The notes: generated by a model from the sequence alone, not told the origin. DNA of 40,764 nucleotides from Candidatus Symbiothrix sp. (GCA_031272095.1 JAISUM010000052.1:1-40764); one strand, 5' to 3'. Shown: positions 17,113 to 25,923, counted from the stretch's first letter. Numbers and translations: made by a program.

Positions 17113-18144
17113 ATGAATATAGAACAGTTGATACGAAAAAATATTGCTTGCCTGAAACCTTATTCATGCGCAAGAGATGAGTTTAAAGGACGCGCTTCGG
17201 TGTATTTAGACGCTAACGAAAGTCCTTTTAATGAGCCGTTTAACCGCTATCCCGACCCTATGCAGTCGGAATTAAAAACCTTGGTCGCAAAATTGAAAAA
17301 CGTGCGCGAATCGCAAATCATGGTCGGCAACGGTAGCGATGAGCCGATAGATTTGATCTACCGCATTTTTTGCGAGCCATACAGCGACAATGTCGTGGCG
17401 TTTGAGCCGACTTACGGCATGTATCAGGTTGCTGCCGACATCAACGCGGTGGAGTATCGAAAAGTTCCGCTCCGTCCCGATTTTTCGTTGGACGCCGACC
17501 GCCTGTTGGCTGCCACCGACGAACATACCAAAGTCATTTTTCTTTGTTCGCCCAACAATCCTTCCGGCAACCTGATGCGGTCTTCGGAAATCGAAAAGAT
17601 TTTACGACAGTTTCAGGGAATTACGGTCATCGACGAAGCTTATATTGATTTTGCCGACGCGCCTTCCTACTTGACACAGTTGGATAATTATCCGCGTATG
17701 ATTGTGCTGCAAACCTTCTCGAAAGCGTGGGCGATGGCGTCGGTGCGTTGCGGATTGGCATTTGCGGCGGAAAATATCATCGCCTATTTCAACAAGGTGA
17801 AGTATCCCTACAATGTGAATCTGCTGTCGCAACATTTTGTGCTGGAACGCATCAAAAATCATCAGGAAGAAAAAAACGAGTGGGTGCGAAAAATTCTCTC
17901 GGAACGGCAGCCGCTTGCCGATGCTTTGCGACGCCTGCCGATCGTTGAAACCGTCTATCCGTCGGATGCAAATTTTCTGTTGGTGAAAGTCAATGACGCC
18001 AACCGGATCTATCAAAGCCTTGTAGAACAGAGCATTATCACCCGCAACCGCAACAGTGTCGCCTTGTGCGGCAACTGCCTGCGCATCACCGTCGGCACCG
18101 CCAAAGAGAACAAAACCCTGCTCAAGGCGTTGAAAACTATTTGA
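17113..18144 (+). CDS. hisC: Histidinol-phosphate aminotransferase HisC
   Basis: This PLP enzyme converts imidazole acetol phosphate and glutamate to histidinol phosphate. The 343 residues are full length for the short form. The N-terminal 'YLDANESPFNEPFNRYPDP' is the HisC hallmark. The PLP lysine is K204 in 'TFSKAWAMASVRCGLAF', and the late 'RITVGTAKEN' carries the carboxylate-binding Arg. It follows hisD by 10 nt. hisB, which often comes next, is not here: the 3' end overlaps the convergent M6 protease gene by 8 nt. Confidence 0.96.
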   Translation: MNIEQLIRKNIACLKPYSCARDEFKGRASVYLDANESPFNEPFNRYPDPMQSELKTLVAKLKNVRESQIMVGNGSDEPIDLIYRIFCEPYSDNVVAFEPTYGMYQVAADINAVEYRKVPLRPDFSLDADRLLAATDEHTKVIFLCSPNNPSGNLMRSSEIEKILRQFQGITVIDEAYIDFADAPSYLTQLDNYPRMIVLQTFSKAWAMASVRCGLAFAAENIIAYFNKVKYPYNVNLLSQHFVLERIKNHQEEKNEWVRKILSERQPLADALRRLPIVETVYPSDANFLLVKVNDANRIYQSLVEQSIITRNRNSVALCGNCLRITVGTAKENKTLLKALKTI

Positions 18145-20221
18145 CGATTTTATAGATCTTGCTTTGTTGTTCCGTCCGGATTTTTACGAAATAAATTCCT
18201 GATTGCCAATGCTTTGCAGATATTTCTGTTTGGTTGCAATGCGGATCGGAATATAGCGTGCGCCCCTGCATATCGGTGATCGAAACGGCAGCCGGAGCTT
18301 TGAGCGGCAGATGTAAGATGTCGCGCACCGGATTGGGATAAGGCGTTTCGTCGGCGTCGATGGTCGGCAATGCAGTATAGACAACCGCCGTACTGACTTT
18401 CTTCGACTTGCAATCTTCGTTATACGCCTGCACCGAAAAATTGTAAGTGTCGGCGCCTTCCGGCTGATAGTAGTAAGTCGGCTCAATGGTTTCTCCTACC
18501 ACCGTATTGCCGACGGAGATTTCGTAAGTCAGCGAGCCGATCGGCGTGTTTTGCGGTTGCTCCCACGACAATCTGATAACGTCGTTCAGGACTTCGGCTT
18601 GCAGATTTTCGACGTGTGCATATTGATAATCAAACGAAACCAATCCGTTGGCTTGCGTGATATTGGTCAGCGCCTTTTCGGTAACCGCTGTCCCCGCCAA
18701 ACTTGACCATCGAAACAGTCGTGGCGTGGAATAGCCGGTAAATTTATTGCGTTCGGCAGTGCCGGCAAACGGCGTTCCCTCGTCTAACCACACATATTTT
18801 TCGCCGTTGTAGGTGTATTCTTTTCCGTATGTCGCTTGATTGGAGGTCGGAATGGTGGTAGTTGATGCGGCATAGACAATATAAGCTTGTTGCGGATGTT
18901 TGGTGTTATTGACACTGCCTCCGGCTGCCGAATTGTGGATGTGATAAATGATCAAACCATTGCCGGGCAGGGAGGCGTCGAATCCGACTTTTTGCCGATT
19001 TTCCAGCACATATTGTTCGTTGTTGGTATAGGGTTTCATAATATAAGCCACCGGATTTTCAGCCGCATTGGGGATATCTGTTACCGACTGTGTTTCAACG
19101 AGTTCTGTTGGCGTTACCCATCCATAGAGAATTTTCTGAAACATATTGATATGGGCGGGACAGGAACCTGATGGCGAACCGTTCCAACTGCCGTTTGCCA
19201 TCAAATCCCATTCGTCGGTACCCGGATAATTTCCGCCGTTGGATTCGTAATCGGTATCGTAATAATCGGGGGCGCCGAAAACGTGGCACAGTTCGTGGCA
19301 GATCACGCCGATGGTGGTGATGTTGTTGCCCGATGCGCCGCGCAGTTGCGGAGAGCAGGAATAGCGCGACACCTTGACACCGTTTAATGTCAGCGTCGAG
19401 ATGGTGCCCTGATGCGACCAGATTTGTTTGCCGTTGTCGATATTTTCGTCGCCATAACCGGCAAACAGAATGTGGAAAGTTTCTAATTTGCCGTTGGTGG
19501 CATATTCCGACAAATTGATATTGGGATCCGCTGCGACAGCCTGAATGGAGGCGCGGGCAAAACTCGACCAAGTATTTTCGTTTCCGTAGTGCGACGCCGA
19601 ATCTGCTAATGTGTAAGGTCCGGCAAGGTCGATGCTCAATTCTAACTGTCCGTAAGAATTTTCCAAATAATAATCTTTGACGCTGCCGTGTATATTATTA
19701 GAGGAATAGCCGATTTGATTCAGCAGGTTGTAGTAGGCGTCTTTGGTATGCGTCATCTGTTTATCTTTAAAATTGATCAGTACGCAAAGTGCTTTTTTAG
19801 AGCCGGTTACAGGTGAAGCGACGGTTTCGCTGATCACCTGATTGATCTGTTGCATTTTCTGTACCTGTCCTGCGCTGTATCGCAAATTTTTAGGTGTGCG
19901 CAACAGAAACTGATGCAACTCGTCGGAACGCAAACCGCGCTGTCCGTAAATATGTTTGGACGGAGTCAGATTGCCGTCGGCATCCAATTCGGCATAGGTA
20001 ACAAATTGTTGGTCGTTGCGTAACAGGGTATAACCGTCCGGCGACTGCATCCAATGCACCCGTTCATCGCCGCGAATCAGATAGGTGATGGTCGTTCCAT
20101 CGGGCTGTTGGGTGGTTACAGGATGTGGATTTGCAGGAACCGCATAGATTGCAGCTAAATTCAACACGCTGATAGTCAGCAAAATAATTGTCTTTCCAAT
20201 AAGTTTTTGTAAATAGTTCAT
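18137..20221 (-). CDS. Secreted M6-family metalloprotease with T9SS sorting domain
   Basis: The 694-residue protein has a signal peptide (1 to about 27, ...AIYA) and a propeptide-like region (30-135). The M6 (immune inhibitor A-like) catalytic domain spans about 140-420, with the zinc motif 'HELCH' at 309-313 followed by 'FGAPDYYD'. A fibronectin-III-like segment covers about 530-610. The last 75 residues ('PYPNPVRDILHL...ITDMQGRTLY...SGIYFVKI') are a type A T9SS C-terminal domain. That domain directs export through the type IX secretion system and cell-surface attachment. The organism should therefore possess a T9SS, although no por/gld genes are in the window. Substrates are unknown; extracellular protein degradation is the likely role. 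It has its own TAACTTTG element. Confidence 0.9.
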   Translation of the reverse strand: MNYLQKLIGKTIILLTISVLNLAAIYAVPANPHPVTTQQPDGTTITYLIRGDERVHWMQSPDGYTLLRNDQQFVTYAELDADGNLTPSKHIYGQRGLRSDELHQFLLRTPKNLRYSAGQVQKMQQINQVISETVASPVTGSKKALCVLINFKDKQMTHTKDAYYNLLNQIGYSSNNIHGSVKDYYLENSYGQLELSIDLAGPYTLADSASHYGNENTWSSFARASIQAVAADPNINLSEYATNGKLETFHILFAGYGDENIDNGKQIWSHQGTISTLTLNGVKVSRYSCSPQLRGASGNNITTIGVICHELCHVFGAPDYYDTDYESNGGNYPGTDEWDLMANGSWNGSPSGSCPAHINMFQKILYGWVTPTELVETQSVTDIPNAAENPVAYIMKPYTNNEQYVLENRQKVGFDASLPGNGLIIYHIHNSAAGGSVNNTKHPQQAYIVYAASTTTIPTSNQATYGKEYTYNGEKYVWLDEGTPFAGTAERNKFTGYSTPRLFRWSSLAGTAVTEKALTNITQANGLVSFDYQYAHVENLQAEVLNDVIRLSWEQPQNTPIGSLTYEISVGNTVVGETIEPTYYYQPEGADTYNFSVQAYNEDCKSKKVSTAVVYTALPTIDADETPYPNPVRDILHLPLKAPAAVSITDMQGRTLYSDPHCNQTEISAKHWQSGIYFVKIRTEQQSKIYKIVK

Positions 20222-20247
20222 ACTTGTTTGTCAAATGATTGAAGGTG

Positions 20248-20282
20248 CAAAGTTAGTATAATTTTTCGAGACTACACGCAAA
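20248..20282 (-). promoter_or_regulatory. Promoter of the M6 protease gene (TAACTTTG at 20248-20255)
   Basis: The minus strand has -7 TAACTTTG and a TTTG at 20279-20282, 23 nt further up. That is slightly wider than the best spacing. Confidence 0.5.
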
Positions 20283-20284
20283 TC

Positions 20285-21052
20285 CTACTGAATAAACGTG
20301 CCGCCGCCGATATGGATGTCGGATGGGCGTGTGATAATCACCTCTTTTACGCCTGCAGCAATTGCTAAAAAAGCATTTTCCAATTTGGGAATCATTCCGG
20401 CGTGGATGATGCCGTCTTCTTTGTATTGCAGAAATTCGTCGTGTGTCAGTGAGCGGATGACGCTGTTGTCGTCGTTTTCGTCGCGCAAGACGCCCTTTTT
20501 TTCAAAACAGTAGATCAGGCGGACGTTGAAATCGTAGGCGAGCGCTTTGGCGGTTTCACCGGCGATAGTATCGGCATTGGTGTTAAGCAATTGCCCGTTG
20601 CCGTCGTGCGTAATTGGCGATAATACAGGGAGATAGTTCTGTTCTAAAAGATAGTTCAAGGCAGGAGCATTCACTTCTTTGACGTCGCCGACAAAGCCGT
20701 AATCGACGCTACCTGCCGGTCGGCGTGTTGCTAAAATCACATTCATATCGGCGCCGGTCAGTCCAAGTGCATCGACGTGCATGGCTTGCAGTTTGGCGAC
20801 AATATTTTTATTCACCAAGCCGCCATAGACCATAGTAACGATGCGCAAGGTTTCAGCATCTGTAATTCGCCGACCGTCAACCATTTGCGTAACTACGCCC
20901 AACTGTTCGGACAGCTGTGTTGCGGAAGTGCCGCCGCCGTGTACCAATATTTTATAACCGGCGATGCGCACAAAATTTTCGAGGAACTGTTGCAAGGTTT
21001 CCGGCTGTTCAACGACCTTGCCTCCTACTTTGACTATTGTTAGATGATTCAT
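20285..21052 (-). CDS. argB: Acetylglutamate kinase ArgB
   Basis: ArgB phosphorylates N-acetylglutamate in arginine synthesis. The 255-residue cytoplasmic protein shows 'IVKVGGKVVEQPE', the nucleotide/phosphate-binding 'LVHGGGTSATQL', the substrate-binding 'MVDGRRITDAETL', 'NTNADTIAGETAKAL' and 'GMIPKLENAFLAI'. It is short and lacks the N-terminal helix of arginine-inhibited kinases, so feedback inhibition is less likely. That is inferred from family knowledge. It stands alone: no other arg gene is nearby, and the M6 gene downstream has its own promoter. A heptamer repeat array begins just upstream of its -7 element. Confidence 0.95.
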   Translation of the reverse strand: MNHLTIVKVGGKVVEQPETLQQFLENFVRIAGYKILVHGGGTSATQLSEQLGVVTQMVDGRRITDAETLRIVTMVYGGLVNKNIVAKLQAMHVDALGLTGADMNVILATRRPAGSVDYGFVGDVKEVNAPALNYLLEQNYLPVLSPITHDGNGQLLNTNADTIAGETAKALAYDFNVRLIYCFEKKGVLRDENDDNSVIRSLTHDEFLQYKEDGIIHAGMIPKLENAFLAIAAGVKEVIITRPSDIHIGGGTFIQ

Positions 21053-21074
21053 AGATCTGATGGAAATTTGGGTG

Positions 21075-21082
21075 CAAAGATA
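21075..21082 (-). promoter_or_regulatory. Promoter -7 element (TATCTTTG) of argB
   Basis: It is an exact TAnnTTTG match on the minus strand, 22 nt before the ATG. The expected -33 position falls inside the start of the heptamer array and has no TTTG. Confidence 0.55.
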
Positions 21083-21097
21083 CTAAATAATTTTGAA

Positions 21098-21151
21098 ATA
21101 GTGATTAAATAGTGATTAGTTGTTAGTGATTAGTGATTAGTGTTTAGTGAT
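21098..21151. repeat. Degenerate TTAGTGA heptamer array between argB and ogt
   Basis: About seven copies of the 7-nt unit (TTAGTGA with variants such as ATAGTGATTAA, TTAGTGT) lie in the 201-nt divergent gap. They sit 16 nt upstream of the argB -7 element and about 25 nt before the TTTG of the ogt promoter. Confidence 0.8.
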
Positions 21152-21175
21152 CTTTTTCCGAATTATTTTTATGCG

Positions 21176-21209
21176 TTTGTCTGTAATTGAAAATTTTATA
21201 TTACTTTTG
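21176..21209 (+). promoter_or_regulatory. Promoter of ogt (TTTG at 21176, TACTTTTG at 21202)
   Basis: A TTTG (21176-21179) and a TACTTTTG (21202-21209) are separated by 22 nt, slightly wide of consensus. The start codon is 44 nt further on. Confidence 0.5.
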
Positions 21210-21253
21210 CCACGTTATAAATCATTTTTCAGATCCGATATCGTAATAAGTTG

Positions 21254-21805
21254 ATGAATACACAAAAAAATGTCTGTACCACCTTCATCGAAACGCCTTT
21301 GGGAACGATGCTTGCCGCCGCCGGAGAGCGAGGTTTATGTATGTTGGAATATACCGATTACAAACTGCTTGATTTGGAATTGAAGCAATTATCCGCAGCT
21401 TTCAAAGTGCCCTTGACGCCTTGCGAACATCCGCTGTTTGATGCTTTGCGACAGCAGTTGCAGGCGTATTTTGCAGGCGACCGTCGCGATTTCGATTTGC
21501 CGATAGATTTGGTGGGGACGGAATTTCAAAAACAGGTCTGGCGCAGTTTGTTGCAGATACCTTACGGACAGACCACGACTTACGCCCGACAAGCCGCCTT
21601 GGTCGGCAAACCGTCGGCAATGCGAGCCGTAGCCAATGCCAACGGACGCAACAAAATATCCATCATCCTGCCTTGCCATCGAATTATCGGCGCCGACGGA
21701 TCCCTCACCGGCTATGGTGGCGGACTTTGGCGCAAACAAAAACTGTTAGACTTGGAAAAGACAAATATTTATAGTACCTTTGCCCGCGAAAATCAAATAT
21801 TGTAG
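21254..21805 (+). CDS. ogt: Methylated-DNA--[protein]-cysteine S-methyltransferase
   Basis: This suicide repair protein removes O6-methyl groups from guanine by transfer to its own cysteine. The 183-residue protein has an N-terminal ribonuclease-like domain (1 to about 85) and the DNA-binding domain with 'EFQKQVWRSLLQIPYGQTTTYARQA'. The arginine finger lies near 'SAMRAVANANGRN', and the active-site C141 in 'LPCHRIIG'. The ORF track begins at a TTG (21251). The directly following ATG at 21254 is preferred. The symbol follows the Ogt-type length and lack of an Ada domain. A 12-nt gap separates it from the DUF2723 gene, suggesting co-transcription with no obvious functional link. Confidence 0.92.
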   Translation: MNTQKNVCTTFIETPLGTMLAAAGERGLCMLEYTDYKLLDLELKQLSAAFKVPLTPCEHPLFDALRQQLQAYFAGDRRDFDLPIDLVGTEFQKQVWRSLLQIPYGQTTTYARQAALVGKPSAMRAVANANGRNKISIILPCHRIIGADGSLTGYGGGLWRKQKLLDLEKTNIYSTFARENQIL

Positions 21806-21817
21806 AAATAATCACCA

Positions 21818-24800
21818 ATGAAAAGATTTCAAATAGCTAACACCCTGACCGGTTGGGTAGTATTTTTAATAGCAGCGGTCGTCTATCTGCTGACGATTGA
21901 GCCGACTGCAAGTTTCTGGGATTGCGGCGAATTTATCGCATCCGCTTATAAATTGGAAGTAGGGCATCCTCCCGGAGCGCCGATATTTATGTTGATGGGC
22001 AATTTAGCGTCGCATTTTGCATCCGAACCATCGCAAGTCTCGATGATGCTGAACGCATTGTCCGCCATTTTCAGCGCATTGACCATCTTGTTTTTGTTTT
22101 GGACGATCACCCATTTAGCTCGCAAATTAGTATGGACGAATACGACGGAAGCCTTGTCTTTGTCGCGATTGATTATCATTTTGGGAGCGGGAGCTGTCGG
22201 TGCATTAGCCTATACTTTTTCCGATACGTTTTGGTTCTCGGCAGTAGAAGGCGAAGTGTATGCTTTCTCGTCGCTGATGACCGCCCTCGTTTTCTGGCTG
22301 ATTTTGAAGTGGGAAGATGTGGCAGACGAAGCCCATTCTAACCGATGGCTGATTTTGATAGCTTATCTGATCGGTGTTTCGGTAGCGATCCACTTGTTGA
22401 ATTTATTGTGTATCCCCGCTATCGTGTTGGTCTATTATTTCCGCAAGACGGAACAGCCGACTTTCAAAGGTGCAGTGATAGCGCTGCTGATTTCTTTTGG
22501 TATCGTGGTTGCCATTCTCTACGGCTTGGTGCAAGGTTTGGTCGAAGTCGCCGGTTGGTTTGAGCTGCTGTTTGTCAACAGTTTCCATTTGCCGTATAAT
22601 TCGGGCGTGCTGTTTTATGTCTGCCTCGTTTTCGGCGTGCTGGCTTGGGCAATTTGGGAAACAATGCGGGACAATACCACTCCCCATCGCGCAAAAATCG
22701 CCTTTCTGATCGCTTTTTCTTTATTAGGTATTCCATTTATAGGCAACGGATATGCATTGGGATTTTTGATTATCGCGGTGGTCGCCGTCTATTTATTTGC
22801 TACGAAAAAAGTCAATCCTGTCATCCTCAACTCCATTCTGATAGGGCTGTTGGTAATCACCATCGGCTATTCATCTTATGCGCTGATTATGGTACGCTCG
22901 GCAGCCAATACGCCGATGGATCAAAATTCGCCCGAAGATATTTTCACTTTGCGCACCTATTTGAGCCGCGAACAATATGGTGAAACGCCGTTGTTTTACG
23001 GACCGACTTTCGTAGCCGACATCAAATACGAAAACGGACGGGCTGTCCGCAAAGACAAGGGACCTGTCTGGTCTCAAATTCCCAAAAAAGACCCATCCGA
23101 ACCGGACAGATATTACGAATCGGGCAGAAACGAATCCTACGAATATGTCGATGAACTCTGCACCATCTTCCCCAGAATGTTCAGCTCCGTACCCGACCAC
23201 GTGTCAGGCTATAAGATGTGGTCTGACTTCAAAGGAAAAAAAGTCAGGGTTGCCGACCCGAGTCGTGGTGGCAGTAAATGGGTAACACGCCCGACTTTTG
23301 CCGAAAATTTGCGCTATTTCTTTGCCTATCAGGTCAATTTTATGTATTGGCGCTATTTTATGTGGAATTTTGCCGGACGACAAAACGACCTTCGCAGCGA
23401 TGGCGAAATTTACAAAGGCAACTGGATTACCGGCATCAGCTTTTTGGATAAGCTGCGCGTGGGACCGCAGGACGATATGCCCGACAGTATTGCAAAAAAT
23501 AAAGCGCACAATAAATATTATATGTTGCCGCTCTTGCTGGGTATTCTGGGCATCTTCTTCCAAATCTATGCCGGCAAAAAAGGCTCGCAACAATTTTGGG
23601 TTACTTTCCTGCTGTTCTTTATGACCGGTTTGGCGATCGTGCTTTATCTGAATCAAACGCCCGGACAGCCCCGTGAGCGCGATTATGCTTACGCAGGGTC
23701 GTTCTATGCCTTCTGTATTTGGATAGGACTGGGAACGGCAGGCGTGATGCAACTGATCAAAAAATATGCGAAAAAAACACCGGATACAGTGGCAGCCATA
23801 GCAGCGTCGGCGATCTGTCTATTGGTGCCGATACAAATGGCGTCGCAAACTTGGGATGATCACGACCGGTCGGGACGCTATATTGCCCGCGATTTCGGTA
23901 AAAACTATTTAGCTACCTGCGACGAAAACGCTATCATTTTCACCAACGGCGATAACGATACTTTCCCCTTGTGGTATGCACAGGAAGTAGAAGGCTATCG
24001 TACCGACGTGCGCGTCTGTAATTTGAGCTACCTCCAAACCGATTGGTATATCGATCAGATGAAACGTCAAGCTTACGAATCGAAACCGCTGCCTATCGAC
24101 TGGAAAAAATACGAATACGTTCAGGGCAAACACGATATCGCTTATATTGTGAGCGCTTACGAATATCCCTGGACGGTGCAAGCAGCGCTGGATCGTATAA
24201 AATCCGACGACGTACGCGACAAACAACTGCCCGGATACAACAACACGGGCGAGATAGACAATGTGCCAACCACAAAAATCATTATTCCGATAGATTCGGC
24301 GGCTGTGGCTGCCTCCGGTCGGTTGAAACCCGAACAGGCAACTTGGATTGAGCCTTACATCCTGGTCGATTTCGGCGAAAGACGTAGCGGACAACAAATC
24401 TATCAAAACGCAGAACGCTATATCGGTAAACAAAAAATGATGGTGCTGGAAATGTTGAAAAACAATGCCGACTGGTCGCGCCCCATTTATTTTGCATCGT
24501 CGGTGGGTCCAGACAACTATATGCGTTTGGAACCCTATTTCCGTCGCGATGGCGCCGCTTTGCGTGTAATGCCTTATAAAACAATGCATTATGCAATGTC
24601 GAACCTTAAAGGATATGAACCGGATAACTCGTGGATGTATATGGGAGGTATCGATACCGATATTCTTTACGACAATTTGATGAATAAATATCAATGGGGC
24701 AATCTCGAACAACCCGGATTGTATCTCGACGAAAACTGTATCCGTATGACACTGTCGTTCCGAAAAATGTTCGGACAGTTAGCCGTGCAGTTAGCGATGG

Positions 24801-25186
24801 AAGGCGATACTGTCAGAGCCGAAGCCGCCGCCGACCGTTGCCAACAAGTGATACCTTCGTACAATTCGCCTTACGATAATTATTCTATGTCGGATATTGC
24901 TCGCGCATACACGATGATTGGTGCCAAAGAAAAAGCGACTAAACTCTATGTCGAACTGGCTGAAATATCAGCAAAATCGCTGAAATGGTACAACCGTCTG
25001 AATCGGAACCAATATGCCTCTGTCTTCAACGAAATCAGAATGGAACAGATGTATATGGGAGAATATCTGAATTATTTTCAAAGCAATGAAAAAGAATTAT
25101 TTGACAAATATTACGAAATTTATGTCGCCTCCGCCGAGCGCATGCAGCAAGTCAACAATGCCCGGCAAAGCGGTCTTAATCGATAA
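21818..25186 (+). CDS. DUF2723 (GT117-type) polytopic membrane protein
   Basis: This 1122-residue protein has the DUF2723 hallmark at residues about 28-58: 'EPTASFWDCGEFIASA' followed by 'GHPPGAP'. The acidic D35 and E38 lie in the first periplasmic loop, as in PMT/OST-like GT-C glycosyltransferases. About 12 hydrophobic segments lie within residues 12-660. The remainder is soluble and repeat-like with helices near the end, possibly TPR-type. The family is assigned to GT117 by similarity; donor and acceptor are unknown. A lipid-linked sugar transfer to exported proteins is a plausible role, since Bacteroidota do O-glycosylate surface proteins. It ends 3 nt before the NodB-type deacetylase gene. 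Confidence 0.87.
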   Translation: MKRFQIANTLTGWVVFLIAAVVYLLTIEPTASFWDCGEFIASAYKLEVGHPPGAPIFMLMGNLASHFASEPSQVSMMLNALSAIFSALTILFLFWTITHLARKLVWTNTTEALSLSRLIIILGAGAVGALAYTFSDTFWFSAVEGEVYAFSSLMTALVFWLILKWEDVADEAHSNRWLILIAYLIGVSVAIHLLNLLCIPAIVLVYYFRKTEQPTFKGAVIALLISFGIVVAILYGLVQGLVEVAGWFELLFVNSFHLPYNSGVLFYVCLVFGVLAWAIWETMRDNTTPHRAKIAFLIAFSLLGIPFIGNGYALGFLIIAVVAVYLFATKKVNPVILNSILIGLLVITIGYSSYALIMVRSAANTPMDQNSPEDIFTLRTYLSREQYGETPLFYGPTFVADIKYENGRAVRKDKGPVWSQIPKKDPSEPDRYYESGRNESYEYVDELCTIFPRMFSSVPDHVSGYKMWSDFKGKKVRVADPSRGGSKWVTRPTFAENLRYFFAYQVNFMYWRYFMWNFAGRQNDLRSDGEIYKGNWITGISFLDKLRVGPQDDMPDSIAKNKAHNKYYMLPLLLGILGIFFQIYAGKKGSQQFWVTFLLFFMTGLAIVLYLNQTPGQPRERDYAYAGSFYAFCIWIGLGTAGVMQLIKKYAKKTPDTVAAIAASAICLLVPIQMASQTWDDHDRSGRYIARDFGKNYLATCDENAIIFTNGDNDTFPLWYAQEVEGYRTDVRVCNLSYLQTDWYIDQMKRQAYESKPLPIDWKKYEYVQGKHDIAYIVSAYEYPWTVQAALDRIKSDDVRDKQLPGYNNTGEIDNVPTTKIIIPIDSAAVAASGRLKPEQATWIEPYILVDFGERRSGQQIYQNAERYIGKQKMMVLEMLKNNADWSRPIYFASSVGPDNYMRLEPYFRRDGAALRVMPYKTMHYAMSNLKGYEPDNSWMYMGGIDTDILYDNLMNKYQWGNLEQPGLYLDENCIRMTLSFRKMFGQLAVQLAMEGDTVRAEAAADRCQQVIPSYNSPYDNYSMSDIARAYTMIGAKEKATKLYVELAEISAKSLKWYNRLNRNQYASVFNEIRMEQMYMGEYLNYFQSNEKELFDKYYEIYVASAERMQQVNNARQSGLNR

Positions 25187-25189
25187 ATT

Positions 25190-25798
25190 ATGTTGATAGA
25201 ACGTCCTCCACGTTTATACAGAATGATGTTTCCGGGCGCCGAGTGGCGGTTAAAACCGGAAAATAAAACAGTATATCTGACTTTCGACGACGGACCCATC
25301 CCCGAAGTAACGCCCTGGGTATTAGATATATTGGATCAATACCGGATTCCGGCGGCGTTTTTTTGTGTCGCCGACAATGTGCGCAAACATCCTGACATTT
25401 ATCGAATGATTCAAGAGCGCGGACACCTGATCGGCAACCACACCTATCACCATCTGCAAGGCTGGCAAGTGAAGCCGAAAACCTATATGGCAGACGTCGA
25501 ACAGGCAGCGCAGTTGATTGACAGTAAGCTGTTTCGTCCGCCGCACGGACATTTGCGCCCCACACAGTTTTTTCGCTTACACGAGCAGTATCGCGTCATT
25601 ATGTGGGATGTCGTTACACGCGATTACAGCCGTTTGCAAACCGCCGAACAAGTCTTGTACAACGTCAAAAAATACACGCGCAACGGCTCTATCATCGTTT
25701 TTCACGACTCGCTGAAATCCGAAGCAAAAATCAAAATCATCCTGCCCCAAGCCATCGAATGGATACTCAACGAAGGCTATACTTTCGGCAAGTTGTAA
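25190..25798 (+). CDS. Polysaccharide deacetylase (NodB homology, CE4)
   Basis: The 202-residue protein is a nearly bare NodB domain. It has motif 1 'TFDDGP' (31-36, catalytic and metal Asp), motif 2 'GNHTYHH' (82-88, metal His), motif 3 'RPPHG' (116-120), motif 4 'DVVTRDY' (140-146) and motif 5 'IVFHDS' (169-174). All catalytic residues are present, so it should remove N- or O-acetyl groups from a glycan such as peptidoglycan or an exopolysaccharide. There is no clear signal peptide, so the location is uncertain. It starts 3 nt after the DUF2723 stop; the two probably act on the same envelope glycan (inference). Confidence 0.9.
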   Translation: MLIERPPRLYRMMFPGAEWRLKPENKTVYLTFDDGPIPEVTPWVLDILDQYRIPAAFFCVADNVRKHPDIYRMIQERGHLIGNHTYHHLQGWQVKPKTYMADVEQAAQLIDSKLFRPPHGHLRPTQFFRLHEQYRVIMWDVVTRDYSRLQTAEQVLYNVKKYTRNGSIIVFHDSLKSEAKIKIILPQAIEWILNEGYTFGKL

Positions 25799-25810
25799 AT
25801 CGAAAAAAAT

Positions 25811-25866
25811 AATCACTAATCACTAATCACTAATCACTAATCACTAATCACTACCCACTACCCACC
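25811..25866. repeat. AATCACT heptamer array (six perfect copies plus two degenerate)
   Basis: Six uninterrupted AATCACT units occupy 25811-25852. ACCCACT and ACCCACC follow. The array starts 12 nt after a gene end and stops one base before the -33 TTG of the next promoter. Identical units suggest recent slippage expansion. Confidence 0.92.
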
Positions 25867-25867
25867 C

Positions 25868-25898
25868 TTGTAAATCTCAAAATTTTATACTAACTTTG
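25868..25898 (+). promoter_or_regulatory. Promoter of the acyl-CoA synthetase gene
   Basis: TTG (25868-25870) and TAACTTTG (25891-25898) are separated by 20 nt, within the Bacteroidota consensus. The ATG at 25924 is 25 nt downstream. An ATG-TAA at 25904 lies in the leader and is probably meaningless. Confidence 0.65.
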
Positions 25899-25923
25899 CC
25901 GCGATGTAAATACGGACATAAAC

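Noticed and set aside
23909-24712. Minus-strand ORF of 267 residues inside the DUF2723 gene
   Set aside because: It is antisense to a strongly supported coding frame and contains no recognisable motif. The same applies to 15924-16682, 25885-26610, 26662-27225, 3502-3984 and 2539-3111.
25811-25866. Regular repeats that might be taken for a CRISPR array
   Set aside because: Units are 7 nt with no spacers and there are no cas genes; this is a short tandem repeat.
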